A stretch of DNA of 57,368 bases, taken from the IMG/VR virus record IMGVR_UViG_3300044993_000663, positions 1 through 57,368 of that record. One strand, 5' to 3'. This document shows, one piece after another, positions 7,450 to 15,103 of the stretch (the first letter of the stretch is position 1; every line of letters starts with the position of its first letter). The notes beneath the pieces were generated by a model, which was not told where the DNA came from, searched no databases, and saw only the letters and a program-made list of their open reading frames with translations. The position numbers were made by a program, and so were the translations under genes. This DNA is from a virus.

Positions 7450-9011
7450 GCCGCCTCCTCTTCAACGCCGCGCTGTCCGATGGATCGCAGGCCCAGCGGG
7501 TGGAACGTGATGGAGACCGACCCCTTCGTCGCGTCGTAGTCCACCCGCTGGACCAGCATCCGCATCAGCCTCGCCTGCTCCTTCGGCGATAGGCGCGACC
7601 AGACCCCGTCGAACTCGGCGAGCGCCGCGTCTATCTCCGCTTTCGTGATCCCGTCCGCGCTCGCCTCCTCGATCGCTCGCCGGAGCGTGGCCGCCCGTTC
7701 CTCGGCCCCGCGCACCATTTCGTGGAGGTCCGCCAGCCGGGCCGCCGCGTGGGCGTCGCGGGCGGCGTCGCTCGCCGTCCGGCCCAGATCGGCGTGAAGG
7801 CGGGCCAGGTCCCGCTCGACTCCCGCCAGTTCCCCCTCCGCGGCCAGCCGCTGCGCGGTCATCTGTTCCCGGCACTTGGCCAGCGTGAGCGACAGTAACT
7901 CCGGGTCCTTCCCGATACGCTTGATCTGCTCGACGACGAAACCCTCGATCTGCTCGGCGGGCAGCGAGCGGCACGGGCACGAGTCCCATCCCTGCTTCTG
8001 CGCCTTGTAGCAGACGTAGTAGCGGTACATTCGCGCGCCGTTCTTGCTGGTCATCGTGTGGCCCATCGTGAGCCCGCACGGACCGCAGTGGATCAGGCCC
8101 TTCAGGAGCGCCCCGTACTTGTTGCGCAGGTGCATGCCGCCCGAGCGGCCATTGGTTCTCAGCCGTTCATGAACCTTCGTCCACAGGTCGTCGGGCACGA
8201 TCGCCTCGTGCTCGCCGGGGAACGTCTCGGCCTTGTAGCGGACGCGCCCTCGGTACAGAACGTTGGCGAGCACCTTCAACACCCCCGCCTTGTCCCACTC
8301 CCGCCCACCGTACGTCTGGCCCTTGCGGGTGCGGACGACCTTGGTCCGAAGGCCCCGCTGGTTCAGATCGCGGCAGACATCCAGCAGCGACCGCTTGGCG
8401 ACGTACATCCGGAATATCTCGCGGACTAGGTCCGCCTCCTGGCGGTTCACCACGAGCTTCTTCGTCACCGGGTCCACGTCGTAGCCGAGGATCGATCGTC
8501 CGCCCGACCACTTCCCCTTGCGCCGGGCCGCCGCGATCTTGTCCCGCGTGCGTTCGCTGATGATCTCCCGCTCGAACTGCGCGAACGAGAGCAGGATGTT
8601 CAGCGTGAGCCGCCCCATCGACTGCGTCGTGTTGAACTGCTGGGTGACGGAGACGAACGAGACTTTCTTCCGCTCGAACACCTCCATCATGCGGGCAAAG
8701 TCGATGAGAGAGCGGCTCAGGCGGTCCACCTTGTAGACGACCACGCAGTCCACCTTGCCGGACTCGATGTCCGCCATCAGACGCTTCACCGCCGGCCGCT
8801 CCATGTTCCCGCCCGTGAAGCCCCCATCGTCGTAGCGGTCGGGGAGCGCGACCCAGCCCTCGCCCTTCTGGCTGGCGATGTACGCCTCGGCGCTCTCGCG
8901 CTGCGCGTCGAGCGAGTTGAACTCCTGTTCGAGCCCCTCTTCGGTGCTCTTGCGGGTGTAGATGGCGCACTGCACCCGCGTCTTCGGCTTAGCCTCCGGT
9001 TGCTTCCTCAT
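7446..9011 (-). CDS. Large serine recombinase (integrase)
   Basis: A 521-residue member of the large serine recombinases. The catalytic Ser22 lies in IYTRKSTEEG, followed by NSLDAQRESAEAYI. Arg residues of the active site lie in VYKVDRLSRSL, and QFERE and ISERTRDKI form the hinge to the long E helix. The recombinase domain spans about 160-275, a Cys zinc-ribbon about 310-350 (HCGPCG ... CYKAQ), then a coiled coil (about 370-460). Such enzymes integrate and excise phages or islands between att sites with two-base cores. It is co-translated with DUF2924 upstream (4-nt overlap) and the HTH gene downstream. Confidence 0.93.
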   Translation of the reverse strand: MRKQPEAKPKTRVQCAIYTRKSTEEGLEQEFNSLDAQRESAEAYIASQKGEGWVALPDRYDDGGFTGGNMERPAVKRLMADIESGKVDCVVVYKVDRLSRSLIDFARMMEVFERKKVSFVSVTQQFNTTQSMGRLTLNILLSFAQFEREIISERTRDKIAAARRKGKWSGGRSILGYDVDPVTKKLVVNRQEADLVREIFRMYVAKRSLLDVCRDLNQRGLRTKVVRTRKGQTYGGREWDKAGVLKVLANVLYRGRVRYKAETFPGEHEAIVPDDLWTKVHERLRTNGRSGGMHLRNKYGALLKGLIHCGPCGLTMGHTMTSKNGARMYRYYVCYKAQKQGWDSCPCRSLPAEQIEGFVVEQIKRIGKDPELLSLTLAKCREQMTAQRLAAEGELAGVERDLARLHADLGRTASDAARDAHAAARLADLHEMVRGAEERAATLRRAIEEASADGITKAEIDAALAEFDGVWSRLSPKEQARLMRMLVQRVDYDATKGSVSITFHPLGLRSIGQRGVEEEAA

Positions 9012-9535
9012 GCCTCAACCTCCGCCTTCTTCCCGCGTGCCGACGGCAGGCCGAAGAAGCTCACGCCGTTCCAGTGCGCCCCGGTGATCTTTCGGGCGAT
9101 CGCCGTGAGCGAGCGGTACACCTCGCCCTCGTACTCGAACCCGCGCGGCAGCACCCGCACCACGACCGCCCGTCCCTTGTACTCGCGGCGGATCACGGCC
9201 CCGGGCTTCGGGAACGACGCCGGGCGGCCCGCGTCGAACGCCGCCGCCACCGTCGTCCCCGGCCCGCGTGCCATCGCCCGGGGGGCGCTCAGGCGGATCT
9301 CCGCGTCGTCGGCCAGTTCGAGCGCCCGCCGCCGAGCCCGTTCCGACAAACCGCCCTCGCGGAGCGCCTGCGTCCGCCAGACGATCCGCTTGATGAGGTA
9401 CTGCTTGTGGTTCGTCCGCGTCGGCTCGCCGAAGACCTCGGCGTAGCGCTGCCTCAGTTCGGCAACGGTGAGCTTGGCGAGGGCTCGGGCGGCCGTGGCG
9501 GGATTATCGGGTGGGGGCGAAGGGTGTGGCATCAT
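9008..9535 (-). CDS. DUF2924 protein
   Basis: A 175-residue DUF2924 protein. The hallmark C-terminal region reads REYKGRAVVVRVLPRGFEYE, then GEVYRSLTAIARKITGAHWNG and FFGL. The N-terminal half has LTVAELRQRYAEVFGEPTRTNHK, which looks DNA-binding. In planctomycetes and alphaproteobacteria DUF2924 is almost always next to a serine recombinase, as here, where ATGA overlaps the recombinase start. The molecular role is unknown; association with site-specific recombination or its control is inferred from this synteny. Confidence 0.85.
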   Translation of the reverse strand: MMPHPSPPPDNPATAARALAKLTVAELRQRYAEVFGEPTRTNHKQYLIKRIVWRTQALREGGLSERARRRALELADDAEIRLSAPRAMARGPGTTVAAAFDAGRPASFPKPGAVIRREYKGRAVVVRVLPRGFEYEGEVYRSLTAIARKITGAHWNGVSFFGLPSARGKKAEVEA

Positions 9536-9559
9536 CGGGACTCTCCGGTTCGCAAGGCG

Positions 9560-9799
9560 TCAACCGCCCTGGAGTGGACGATCAAGGCGGACCGGTCCCG
9601 AGGCTTCAAGTCCTGAATCCTCTCTTTCTGGATGCTGCGAAATGTCACCCGGCTCGCCCATGCGGCGGGCATCCTCGCGCCGCCGGCGCACGCCCTCGGC
9701 CAGAATGTCCGCGATGATCCGCAGCCGCTTGGCCGGGGTCAGCAGGTCGGGCAGCGCGAAGTCATCGCGCTCGGCCCTTTCGTCGAGGTCGATCGGCAT
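9560..9799 (-). CDS. Small protein heading the recombinase operon
   Basis: A 79-residue protein with a conserved-looking core LPDLLTPAKRLRIIADILAEGVRRRRE and a charged, probably disordered tail. I recall similar short proteins upstream of DUF2924-recombinase pairs but know no function. The gene lies 24 bp before DUF2924 on the same strand. The second copy of the 32-bp element lies 78 bp upstream of its start, making this the likely first gene of the integration operon. Confidence 0.55.
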   Translation of the reverse strand: MPIDLDERAERDDFALPDLLTPAKRLRIIADILAEGVRRRREDARRMGEPGDISQHPEREDSGLEASGPVRLDRPLQGG

Positions 9800-9877
9800 G
9801 GATGCATCCGTGCGTTGGCTCGCCCAGGGGGCGGGTCAGCGATGGGGTCGGGCCGCCCGCCAGCGGGGCGTCAACCA

Positions 9878-9909
9878 CCATCTACGCAAACGGTTCCGAT
9901 GGTGGCGTG
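9878..9909 (-). promoter_or_regulatory. 32-bp bipartite element, copy 2
   Basis: Minus strand: CACGCCAC, 14 bases, GCGTAGATGG, the same boxes and spacing as copies 1 and 3. It lies 78 bp upstream of the first gene of the recombinase operon, within a 315-bp region (9800-10114) that otherwise holds nothing I can support. The 14-base spacer differs completely from the other copies, so the boxes are conserved beyond chance descent of the whole segment. In this copy CCAT and ATGG are perfectly complementary. It probably places the recombinase operon under the same regulator as the phage modules. Confidence 0.6.
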
Positions 9910-10114
9910 TCTCCGAAGGAGCCGTGTGACGACTCCCAGGGTTGATCGTCGAGTGTCCGAGAGACTGTGGAAAATCGAGCAATCAGCAGGCAGATTCACG
10001 AGTCTCGCCTCGGCGTCGATACGGCGACATTGGATTTCGATGATCCCTTGGCGCTTGGAGACGCCGCCAGAATCAGAAACGAAGCCTCGAAGCCGTCGCG
10101 TGTGTTTGAGAGGC

Positions 10115-10720
10115 CTACGGATGCCCACGCGACGCCACGCCGAGCCGACGCAGCAACCCGGAATCGGGGAAGCCTGTCACGACGCTTGGGCCAGAGTCCG
10201 GTATCACGATCTCTGCCACAGGACGATGCGCGTTCGTCGTCTCACACGCTCTATGGCGCTCCGTTAGGAAATGAACCCGCTGGTTGCTCGAGCCCCGCCA
10301 TAGCAATCCATCAGATCTCAGTTCACGCACATACCTTCCCGTCACCACGATGTCCAGCAGTCCGAGCAGTCGCTTTTGCTCGGCTTCGACGAGCTCTTCA
10401 ATTTCGTATCCCGTAAACGCCATGAGCGACATGCCGGTGCCACGGAGGTGCTCGGCCAGCACGGCCAAGCCACACGCCTGAGCGAATGGCTCGCCACCCG
10501 TGAACGTGACTCCGTCAATTGGCCCGCTCTTGGAGATCAGGTCGGCGATCTCGGAAACGGCCATCAACCGGCGCGGAGCGTGAGACCATGTGTCCGGGTT
10601 CCAGCAGCCCGGGCAGTGCAGAGGGCAGCCTTGAACCCAAAGAACGAAGCGTTCTCCGGGGCCGTTAACGCTGCTCCGCGACAGCCATCGCGCCACGTTG
10701 ATGGTCCCCGAGGTGCTCAT
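10115..10720 (-). CDS. Radical SAM 4Fe-4S protein (activating-enzyme-like)
   Basis: A 201-residue protein of the short NrdG/PflA-like radical SAM group. The cluster motif is VQGCPLHCPGCWNP (Cys-x3-Cys-x2-Cys, about residues 33-40) and the SAM-binding GGE is in VTFTGGEPFAQ. ERFVLWVQGCP is the opening typical of activases. No glycyl-radical enzyme gene is present, so the substrate must be something else, perhaps a partner in this operon. Its ATG overlaps the DUF1257 stop by one base (TGATG). A longer frame to 10939 is antisense-like and not used. It is the last gene of the seven-gene operon. Confidence 0.85.
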   Translation of the reverse strand: MSTSGTINVARWLSRSSVNGPGERFVLWVQGCPLHCPGCWNPDTWSHAPRRLMAVSEIADLISKSGPIDGVTFTGGEPFAQACGLAVLAEHLRGTGMSLMAFTGYEIEELVEAEQKRLLGLLDIVVTGRYVRELRSDGLLWRGSSNQRVHFLTERHRACETTNAHRPVAEIVIPDSGPSVVTGFPDSGLLRRLGVASRGHP

Positions 10721-11214
10721 CAATAAACCCGCTTGGAGAGTACCAGCCGGACACAGCCTTGCTCGACGCGCTCCTCGATGCGATACCCGCTGTTCTTGGC
10801 CTTCTCGATCACCGCCGACCGGGTCGCCTCGACGAGACGTCGCCGTTCTTCCTCCGCGGCTCGGCGCTGTTCCTCGGCCAGACGACGGTCCTTCTCCATT
10901 TGATGTACTTCGTAGCGGCTGCTCAAGCGTGCCAGCCACGCCGAACCGAAGCGCGACTGGTCATACCCGCTCACGATCAAACGAAAGCCGGTCGGTGTCC
11001 GGACGAATCCGACATCGTTTGAGCCGCTACCGACGTGCTGGCGGCGGATGATGATGTGGGCCTGCTGCTCTCGCGCGGCTCCCTCGTAGCCAACCAGTGC
11101 CACCGCCTGTTCATGAATCTCCACCATAGAACGTGCAAAGCCAACGTCAGCGAGGGCATCCACAAGGCACTCGGCATCGGTCATTGGAGTGGCGAGTTGC
11201 AGGTATGCGCTCAT
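10720..11214 (-). CDS. DUF1257 (Ycf35-like) protein
   Basis: A 164-residue DUF1257 protein, the family of chloroplast/cyanobacterial Ycf35. Characteristic are the start MSAYLQLATPMTDAECLVDAL, the beta-rich centre with HIIIRRQHVGSGSNDVGF and the segment YDQSRFGSAWLARLSSRYEV. A charged helix (about residues 105-145) precedes a C-terminal RIEERVEQGCVRLVLSKRV strand pair. The biochemical role of DUF1257 is unknown. DUF1257 is repeatedly encoded with DUF2997 and a Ycf46-type ATPase, and all three are in this operon. It overlaps DUF2997 by 4 nt and the radical SAM gene by 1 nt. Confidence 0.8.
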   Translation of the reverse strand: MSAYLQLATPMTDAECLVDALADVGFARSMVEIHEQAVALVGYEGAAREQQAHIIIRRQHVGSGSNDVGFVRTPTGFRLIVSGYDQSRFGSAWLARLSSRYEVHQMEKDRRLAEEQRRAAEEERRRLVEATRSAVIEKAKNSGYRIEERVEQGCVRLVLSKRVY

Positions 11215-11426
11215 GGCCTACCTCCGCTCTTCAGGTTGGCCTGATTGGACGTCGTGGCACTTGTCGGCCGATCAGACTGTTTCCGGTCGACGCTTACCAA
11301 TGCGCCGGGGCAATCGGCGAGAATCTTCTCCAGGTCCTTGATGCACGCATCACCCGTGAAGCCGTGCGCGTCGGCCTTGATCCGGCCGTGTTCATCGATC
11401 TCGATCTCGATTCGCTGTTCTCGCAT
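11211..11426 (-). CDS. DUF2997 small protein
   Basis: A 71-residue protein starting MREQRIEIEIDEHGRIKADAHGF, followed by GDACIKDLEKIL. This is the DUF2997 pattern: a charged beta hairpin followed by a short helix containing a conserved Cys. A Ser/Thr/Asn-rich tail completes it. DUF2997 proteins are known companions of DUF1257, but their activity is not known. ATGA at 11211-11214 couples it to DUF1257, and only three bases separate it from the coiled-coil gene upstream. Confidence 0.8.
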   Translation of the reverse strand: MREQRIEIEIDEHGRIKADAHGFTGDACIKDLEKILADCPGALVSVDRKQSDRPTSATTSNQANLKSGGRP

Positions 11427-11429
11427 ACG

Positions 11430-13436
11430 TCACCTCTTTCGAGCAACCATGCGTGCCTTCAGTCGAGCGGCCTCGGCACGGCCAGGATCGTGCTGTTCCC
11501 AGGTGTCGATCGCCAGGTATCGGTCCGTTCCAGCCTCGAACAGTTCTCCTATTGAGGGCAGGGCCTCGGCGGGGACCCGAAGTCCCGCCGACGCCTTCGT
11601 TGGTGCGGGAACAAACCCTTTGCCGCTGCTTCTCTTCGCGTCATTGCCATGCCTCGACTTCGGACTGAAGGGACGCTTCAGCGCCTGCTCATGCTGACTC
11701 CGGCTGCCGTTGAGACGTGCGATATCGTTGGCAACAGTCTTCAGGTCATCGTTGAGCCTTCGCTGCCGTGCCTTCCAGTCCGAATCGCTCTCCCCTTTCC
11801 GCTGACCATCCTTGCTCTCCTCGTCGAGGGACGATTTCTGCTGCTTCGCAGCTGCAATCTTGGCGTCAATCTCGTCGAGTTGCGCCCTGTGCTCGGCCTG
11901 CTCTTTCTCCCACTGTTCGCGCTGCTGCTGTTCGTCGGCCTTGGCGATATCGCTATCCACGCCACGGACATACTCCTGCACGCCAGCTTCGAGCGTCTTC
12001 AGGCGTTCCACGAACCCACGAGCGGCATCCACCGACCCGCCGGCGAGTTTCACGACAGCAAGCGACTCGCACTCGGCCACCAATTCGCGTCGCTTTCGGT
12101 CAAGGCCGAGCACCCCTTCAAACCAGCGTCCGAGTATTGATCTTGCCTGATCGCTGCGTTCCCCGGCGGACTTGAGCTGTTCACTGCAGGTCTTGACGCG
12201 TAAGGACAGAGACTTGTCCGCTTCATCCCACTGCTGGTAAAGGTCGCTGCGCACCGCTTTCGCAGGTGGCGTGGGCGGGACATTCGTCCATGCGAAGATT
12301 GCCTTGCGGACGAGCGGAGGTGCGTCCGGCCATTTTTCTGGCTCCTTGTTCGATACCTCATCCAGGGACTCGCAAGGAACTTCGCCGACCTCAATCTCTG
12401 CTTCGTCGATGCATGGCTTGGCCGAAGCAGCATTCGGAAGCCAGACCGCCCCAGACAGGGCCCGCAGAGGTACCTCTCTGCGGAGAACAGCTGCTGGCCT
12501 GGCTTGAAGCAGCGCATCGTGGAGCGTGCGAGCTTGAGACGAGTTGAGTGTGATCCGGAGCATGAAGTCGGCGATCGGCCATTCGATCATGCCCTCCGAC
12601 GGCGTCACCCATAAGTCCGGCAGCACCTGCGCAAGACCGATCACTTCCGACCCGGCCGCAACAAGCGCTGCCAGATCCGCCTGACCATCTCCCGATGGCG
12701 TAGTGATCAGTCGGCGCGCCCGCTGGGGTAGCCCGACGCTTGTGCTTCGAACACAAACCGCGTCACCCGGGGCAACTTCAGAATCGACCGGTCTGCGAAG
12801 AAGCCGCACCGGGCCGTCCGTTGGTGGGACGACATCGACTGGGCGGTCTTGAGGCGGCTGAAACGTCAACGCTGGTGACTTCGACTCTGTCCATGCTTCA
12901 TCCGCGGCGTGATGCCAGAACCAGTGGAGGGCGACGCGGACGAACCCAGCGCTCTGGCCCTCGTCAAGCTCAATGGCCCATTGGGGTGCTCCGGTCGCGA
13001 GGGCACCGATGCAGAGCCCAGCGCGCCGGGTCGAGCAGTTGACCACGGCCGAAAGCAGCGGCAGCGAAGTGCGGCGAGCGAGCACGAAGGCCGATGCCCT
13101 GTCGCGCAGGCCCGGATCGCGCTGCCCGGCCCCAAACCCGAGCGAGCCCAGCACGTACACGCGGCGATCACCCGCCGTGGCTTCGAGCATGGCACGCGTG
13201 AGCGAACTTGGTGCCGTTTCAGGCAGCACAAACATCGATGGCTGGCTGGCATCGCCCACCACGCGCCGGATCATGTCGCTGAAATGTGCGCTCGTCGGGT
13301 CGATCCAGGGGTCAGTCGGAGCGAGCCCTTCCGTGCCTTGCGCGAGGCACTCCCACGCGACCGCAATGCGCACATCTGAACGGTCGACCGTATTTCGGCG
13401 TGAGTACAGCTGGATGGGGCCACGTAGAGTGGTCAT
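11430..13436 (-). CDS. Large coiled-coil protein of unknown function
   Basis: A 668-residue protein. The N-terminal part (about 1-190) looks globular and alpha/beta (DVRIAVAWECLAQG, SMFVLPETAPSSL, VYVLGSLGFG). The region about 440-600 is strongly heptad-like and Glu/Lys/Gln-rich (KADEQQQREQWEKEQ, DEIDAKIAAAKQQK). The C-terminus (about 615-668) is again folded (PSIGELFEAGTDRYLAIDTWEQHDPGR). No nuclease or ATPase motif is visible. ATG at 13436 overlaps the PLD-like gene stop by 4 nt; a longer frame to 13598 is rejected. Its place between nucleic-acid enzymes suggests a scaffold or sensor, which is inference. Confidence 0.7.
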   Translation of the reverse strand: MTTLRGPIQLYSRRNTVDRSDVRIAVAWECLAQGTEGLAPTDPWIDPTSAHFSDMIRRVVGDASQPSMFVLPETAPSSLTRAMLEATAGDRRVYVLGSLGFGAGQRDPGLRDRASAFVLARRTSLPLLSAVVNCSTRRAGLCIGALATGAPQWAIELDEGQSAGFVRVALHWFWHHAADEAWTESKSPALTFQPPQDRPVDVVPPTDGPVRLLRRPVDSEVAPGDAVCVRSTSVGLPQRARRLITTPSGDGQADLAALVAAGSEVIGLAQVLPDLWVTPSEGMIEWPIADFMLRITLNSSQARTLHDALLQARPAAVLRREVPLRALSGAVWLPNAASAKPCIDEAEIEVGEVPCESLDEVSNKEPEKWPDAPPLVRKAIFAWTNVPPTPPAKAVRSDLYQQWDEADKSLSLRVKTCSEQLKSAGERSDQARSILGRWFEGVLGLDRKRRELVAECESLAVVKLAGGSVDAARGFVERLKTLEAGVQEYVRGVDSDIAKADEQQQREQWEKEQAEHRAQLDEIDAKIAAAKQQKSSLDEESKDGQRKGESDSDWKARQRRLNDDLKTVANDIARLNGSRSQHEQALKRPFSPKSRHGNDAKRSSGKGFVPAPTKASAGLRVPAEALPSIGELFEAGTDRYLAIDTWEQHDPGRAEAARLKARMVARKR

Positions 13437-15103
13437 ACGGGCTTCCCTCCATCGAACCACTTGATCAAGTACGGGTAGTACAGCTCCGACGGAGCGACCG
13501 GTGTGCAGGCCAGATCTCGCCACTTCAGTGGCGCGTCCGGCGTCGCGGCCTTGCCAAGAAGAGGTCGCGCGTCGAGCGGGCTGTTGGACATCTGCCACGC
13601 GAGACGGGTATCGCCGGAGTCGACGAGAAGGAATCGGTCGTGCGGCTGCTCGGCCCTGATGCGTCCGAACGCCTGCTCATACCACACGGGCGACTCGCCA
13701 ACTACCTGCTGAATTCGCGCGGCCTGCCTTGGGTCCGCTGCATCCCGATCAGTCAGCACGAAGAGCCGCGAGTTCGCATGCTGCTGACGTAGCGAGTCAT
13801 GCAGAAGCCTGAGGCAGGCCAGGTTGCCATCGCCGCGAACGAAGCGATCGCAGATAAGCACTCGCCGCGGGCGGACCGTGCCGAGCAATCGAGACAGCAA
13901 CTCCTGCATCGAGAGGTTGGAGTCTCGAACGAGCCGAACACTCGCGGGTGATGAAGGTGCCGAGAGAGCGACCTTTGTGGACTTCGCAACCACCACCTTG
14001 GGTTCGCAGGTCAGGTCGAGCCCTGCGGCAACACGCCAGAACAACGGCCGCTCGTTCCGCGTCTCCTTCAGAATCTCCTCCGGCTCTGGTGCCGCAGTCA
14101 TCGCCTCGAGCGGCGTGCCTTCGGTGACGGCGACGTACTCCGCGGCCAGGGCATCTGCCGATCGATAGCCCGGCTCGGCGAGGCGCCGACGCAGCCGCCA
14201 CAGCATCCATCGACGCGCGTCGTCCGGCGTCGCCGGGCCGACAGGTACATCTGTGATGCGGACATGCTCATAGACGTCACCATCGGGACCTTCCACCTCG
14301 TCGAGATTGACCGAAGTCTGAAAGGTGTGTCGTACGGCTTCGTCAAGAGTTTCCTTGAACGGCACCTCGAGGCGGCGTTGCTGAAGATTCCAGCGTCCCT
14401 CCGCAGGTTTGACTCCACGCATCCAACGGTCGGCCAGCGTGCGCAGGTCGCACGGACGATCTGTAGGTGTGGAACGAATCGGCCCCGGGTCACCATCGCG
14501 GCCACCGGCGATACGTCCGGCGAGCGTCCATTGGCTTATTCCCAAGCGGAAGTCAATGTTCCACCGAAGCTCGCAAGTGGACTGATGGTCAGAATCCGTA
14601 TACCCGAGCGGCTCACGGTTCCCGCTCGGCAGATCACGCACCGCAAACCCCTTGCCCGAAATGACCGACCGCCAGACCTGGTTCAAGTCGATCGTCAAGG
14701 GCAGTTGGGCAGGAGTTCCCTCATCGTTGCGGTCGATCCGGATTCGCTCCCAGTGAAGGATGCGCCCGCCGAGAACGGGGTGCTCGACGCCCCACAGCGC
14801 GTACACGCCCTGTTCAAGCAGGGGTGCTTCACCTTCTTCGCTCGCTGCTTGCTTACCCGTCTCGGTGAGCACGTCACGCTTGTCACACAAGCCGATCTCG
14901 CGGCACCAGCCGATGATGTTGCTGCACGCTACGTCCGTGGCATCAGGCAGCACGCTGCGCACCGCCTCGTGCGTGATGACACCACCAGCCTTTAGCGCTG
15001 CCCGGCATAGTGCCTGCATCTCCGGTCGTTTGACATACACGGCCATCTCTGCAAACGCAGCGAATCGGTGCACCTTCAGGGACGTCACGAGTTCACATCT
15101 CAC
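13433..15103 (-). CDS. PLD-like (phospholipase D/nuclease superfamily) protein
   Basis: A 556-residue protein. Near the C-terminus (about residues 484-512) is QPHDRFLLVDSGDTRLAWQM followed by SNSPLD, which resembles a degenerate HKD motif of PLD-family nucleases in which the usual Lys is Arg. An upstream RVLICDRFVRGDGNLACLRLL segment fits the paired half-site strand. The N-terminal 90 residues look like a winged helix (EMQALCRAALKAGGVITHEAV). PLD-like nucleases are frequent in anti-phage systems beside SF1/SF2 helicases, and here the helicase is the gene directly upstream (ATGA overlap 15100-15103). The assignment is by pattern only and may be wrong in detail. Confidence 0.55.
   Translation of the reverse strand: MRCELVTSLKVHRFAAFAEMAVYVKRPEMQALCRAALKAGGVITHEAVRSVLPDATDVACSNIIGWCREIGLCDKRDVLTETGKQAASEEGEAPLLEQGVYALWGVEHPVLGGRILHWERIRIDRNDEGTPAQLPLTIDLNQVWRSVISGKGFAVRDLPSGNREPLGYTDSDHQSTCELRWNIDFRLGISQWTLAGRIAGGRDGDPGPIRSTPTDRPCDLRTLADRWMRGVKPAEGRWNLQQRRLEVPFKETLDEAVRHTFQTSVNLDEVEGPDGDVYEHVRITDVPVGPATPDDARRWMLWRLRRRLAEPGYRSADALAAEYVAVTEGTPLEAMTAAPEPEEILKETRNERPLFWRVAAGLDLTCEPKVVVAKSTKVALSAPSSPASVRLVRDSNLSMQELLSRLLGTVRPRRVLICDRFVRGDGNLACLRLLHDSLRQQHANSRLFVLTDRDAADPRQAARIQQVVGESPVWYEQAFGRIRAEQPHDRFLLVDSGDTRLAWQMSNSPLDARPLLGKAATPDAPLKWRDLACTPVAPSELYYPYLIKWFDGGKPV

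Noticed and set aside
12250-12275. A fourth copy of the 32-bp element (GTGGCGTG on the plus strand)
   Set aside because: Only the first box is present; the GCGTAGATGG box is missing at the fixed distance and the site is inside a gene.
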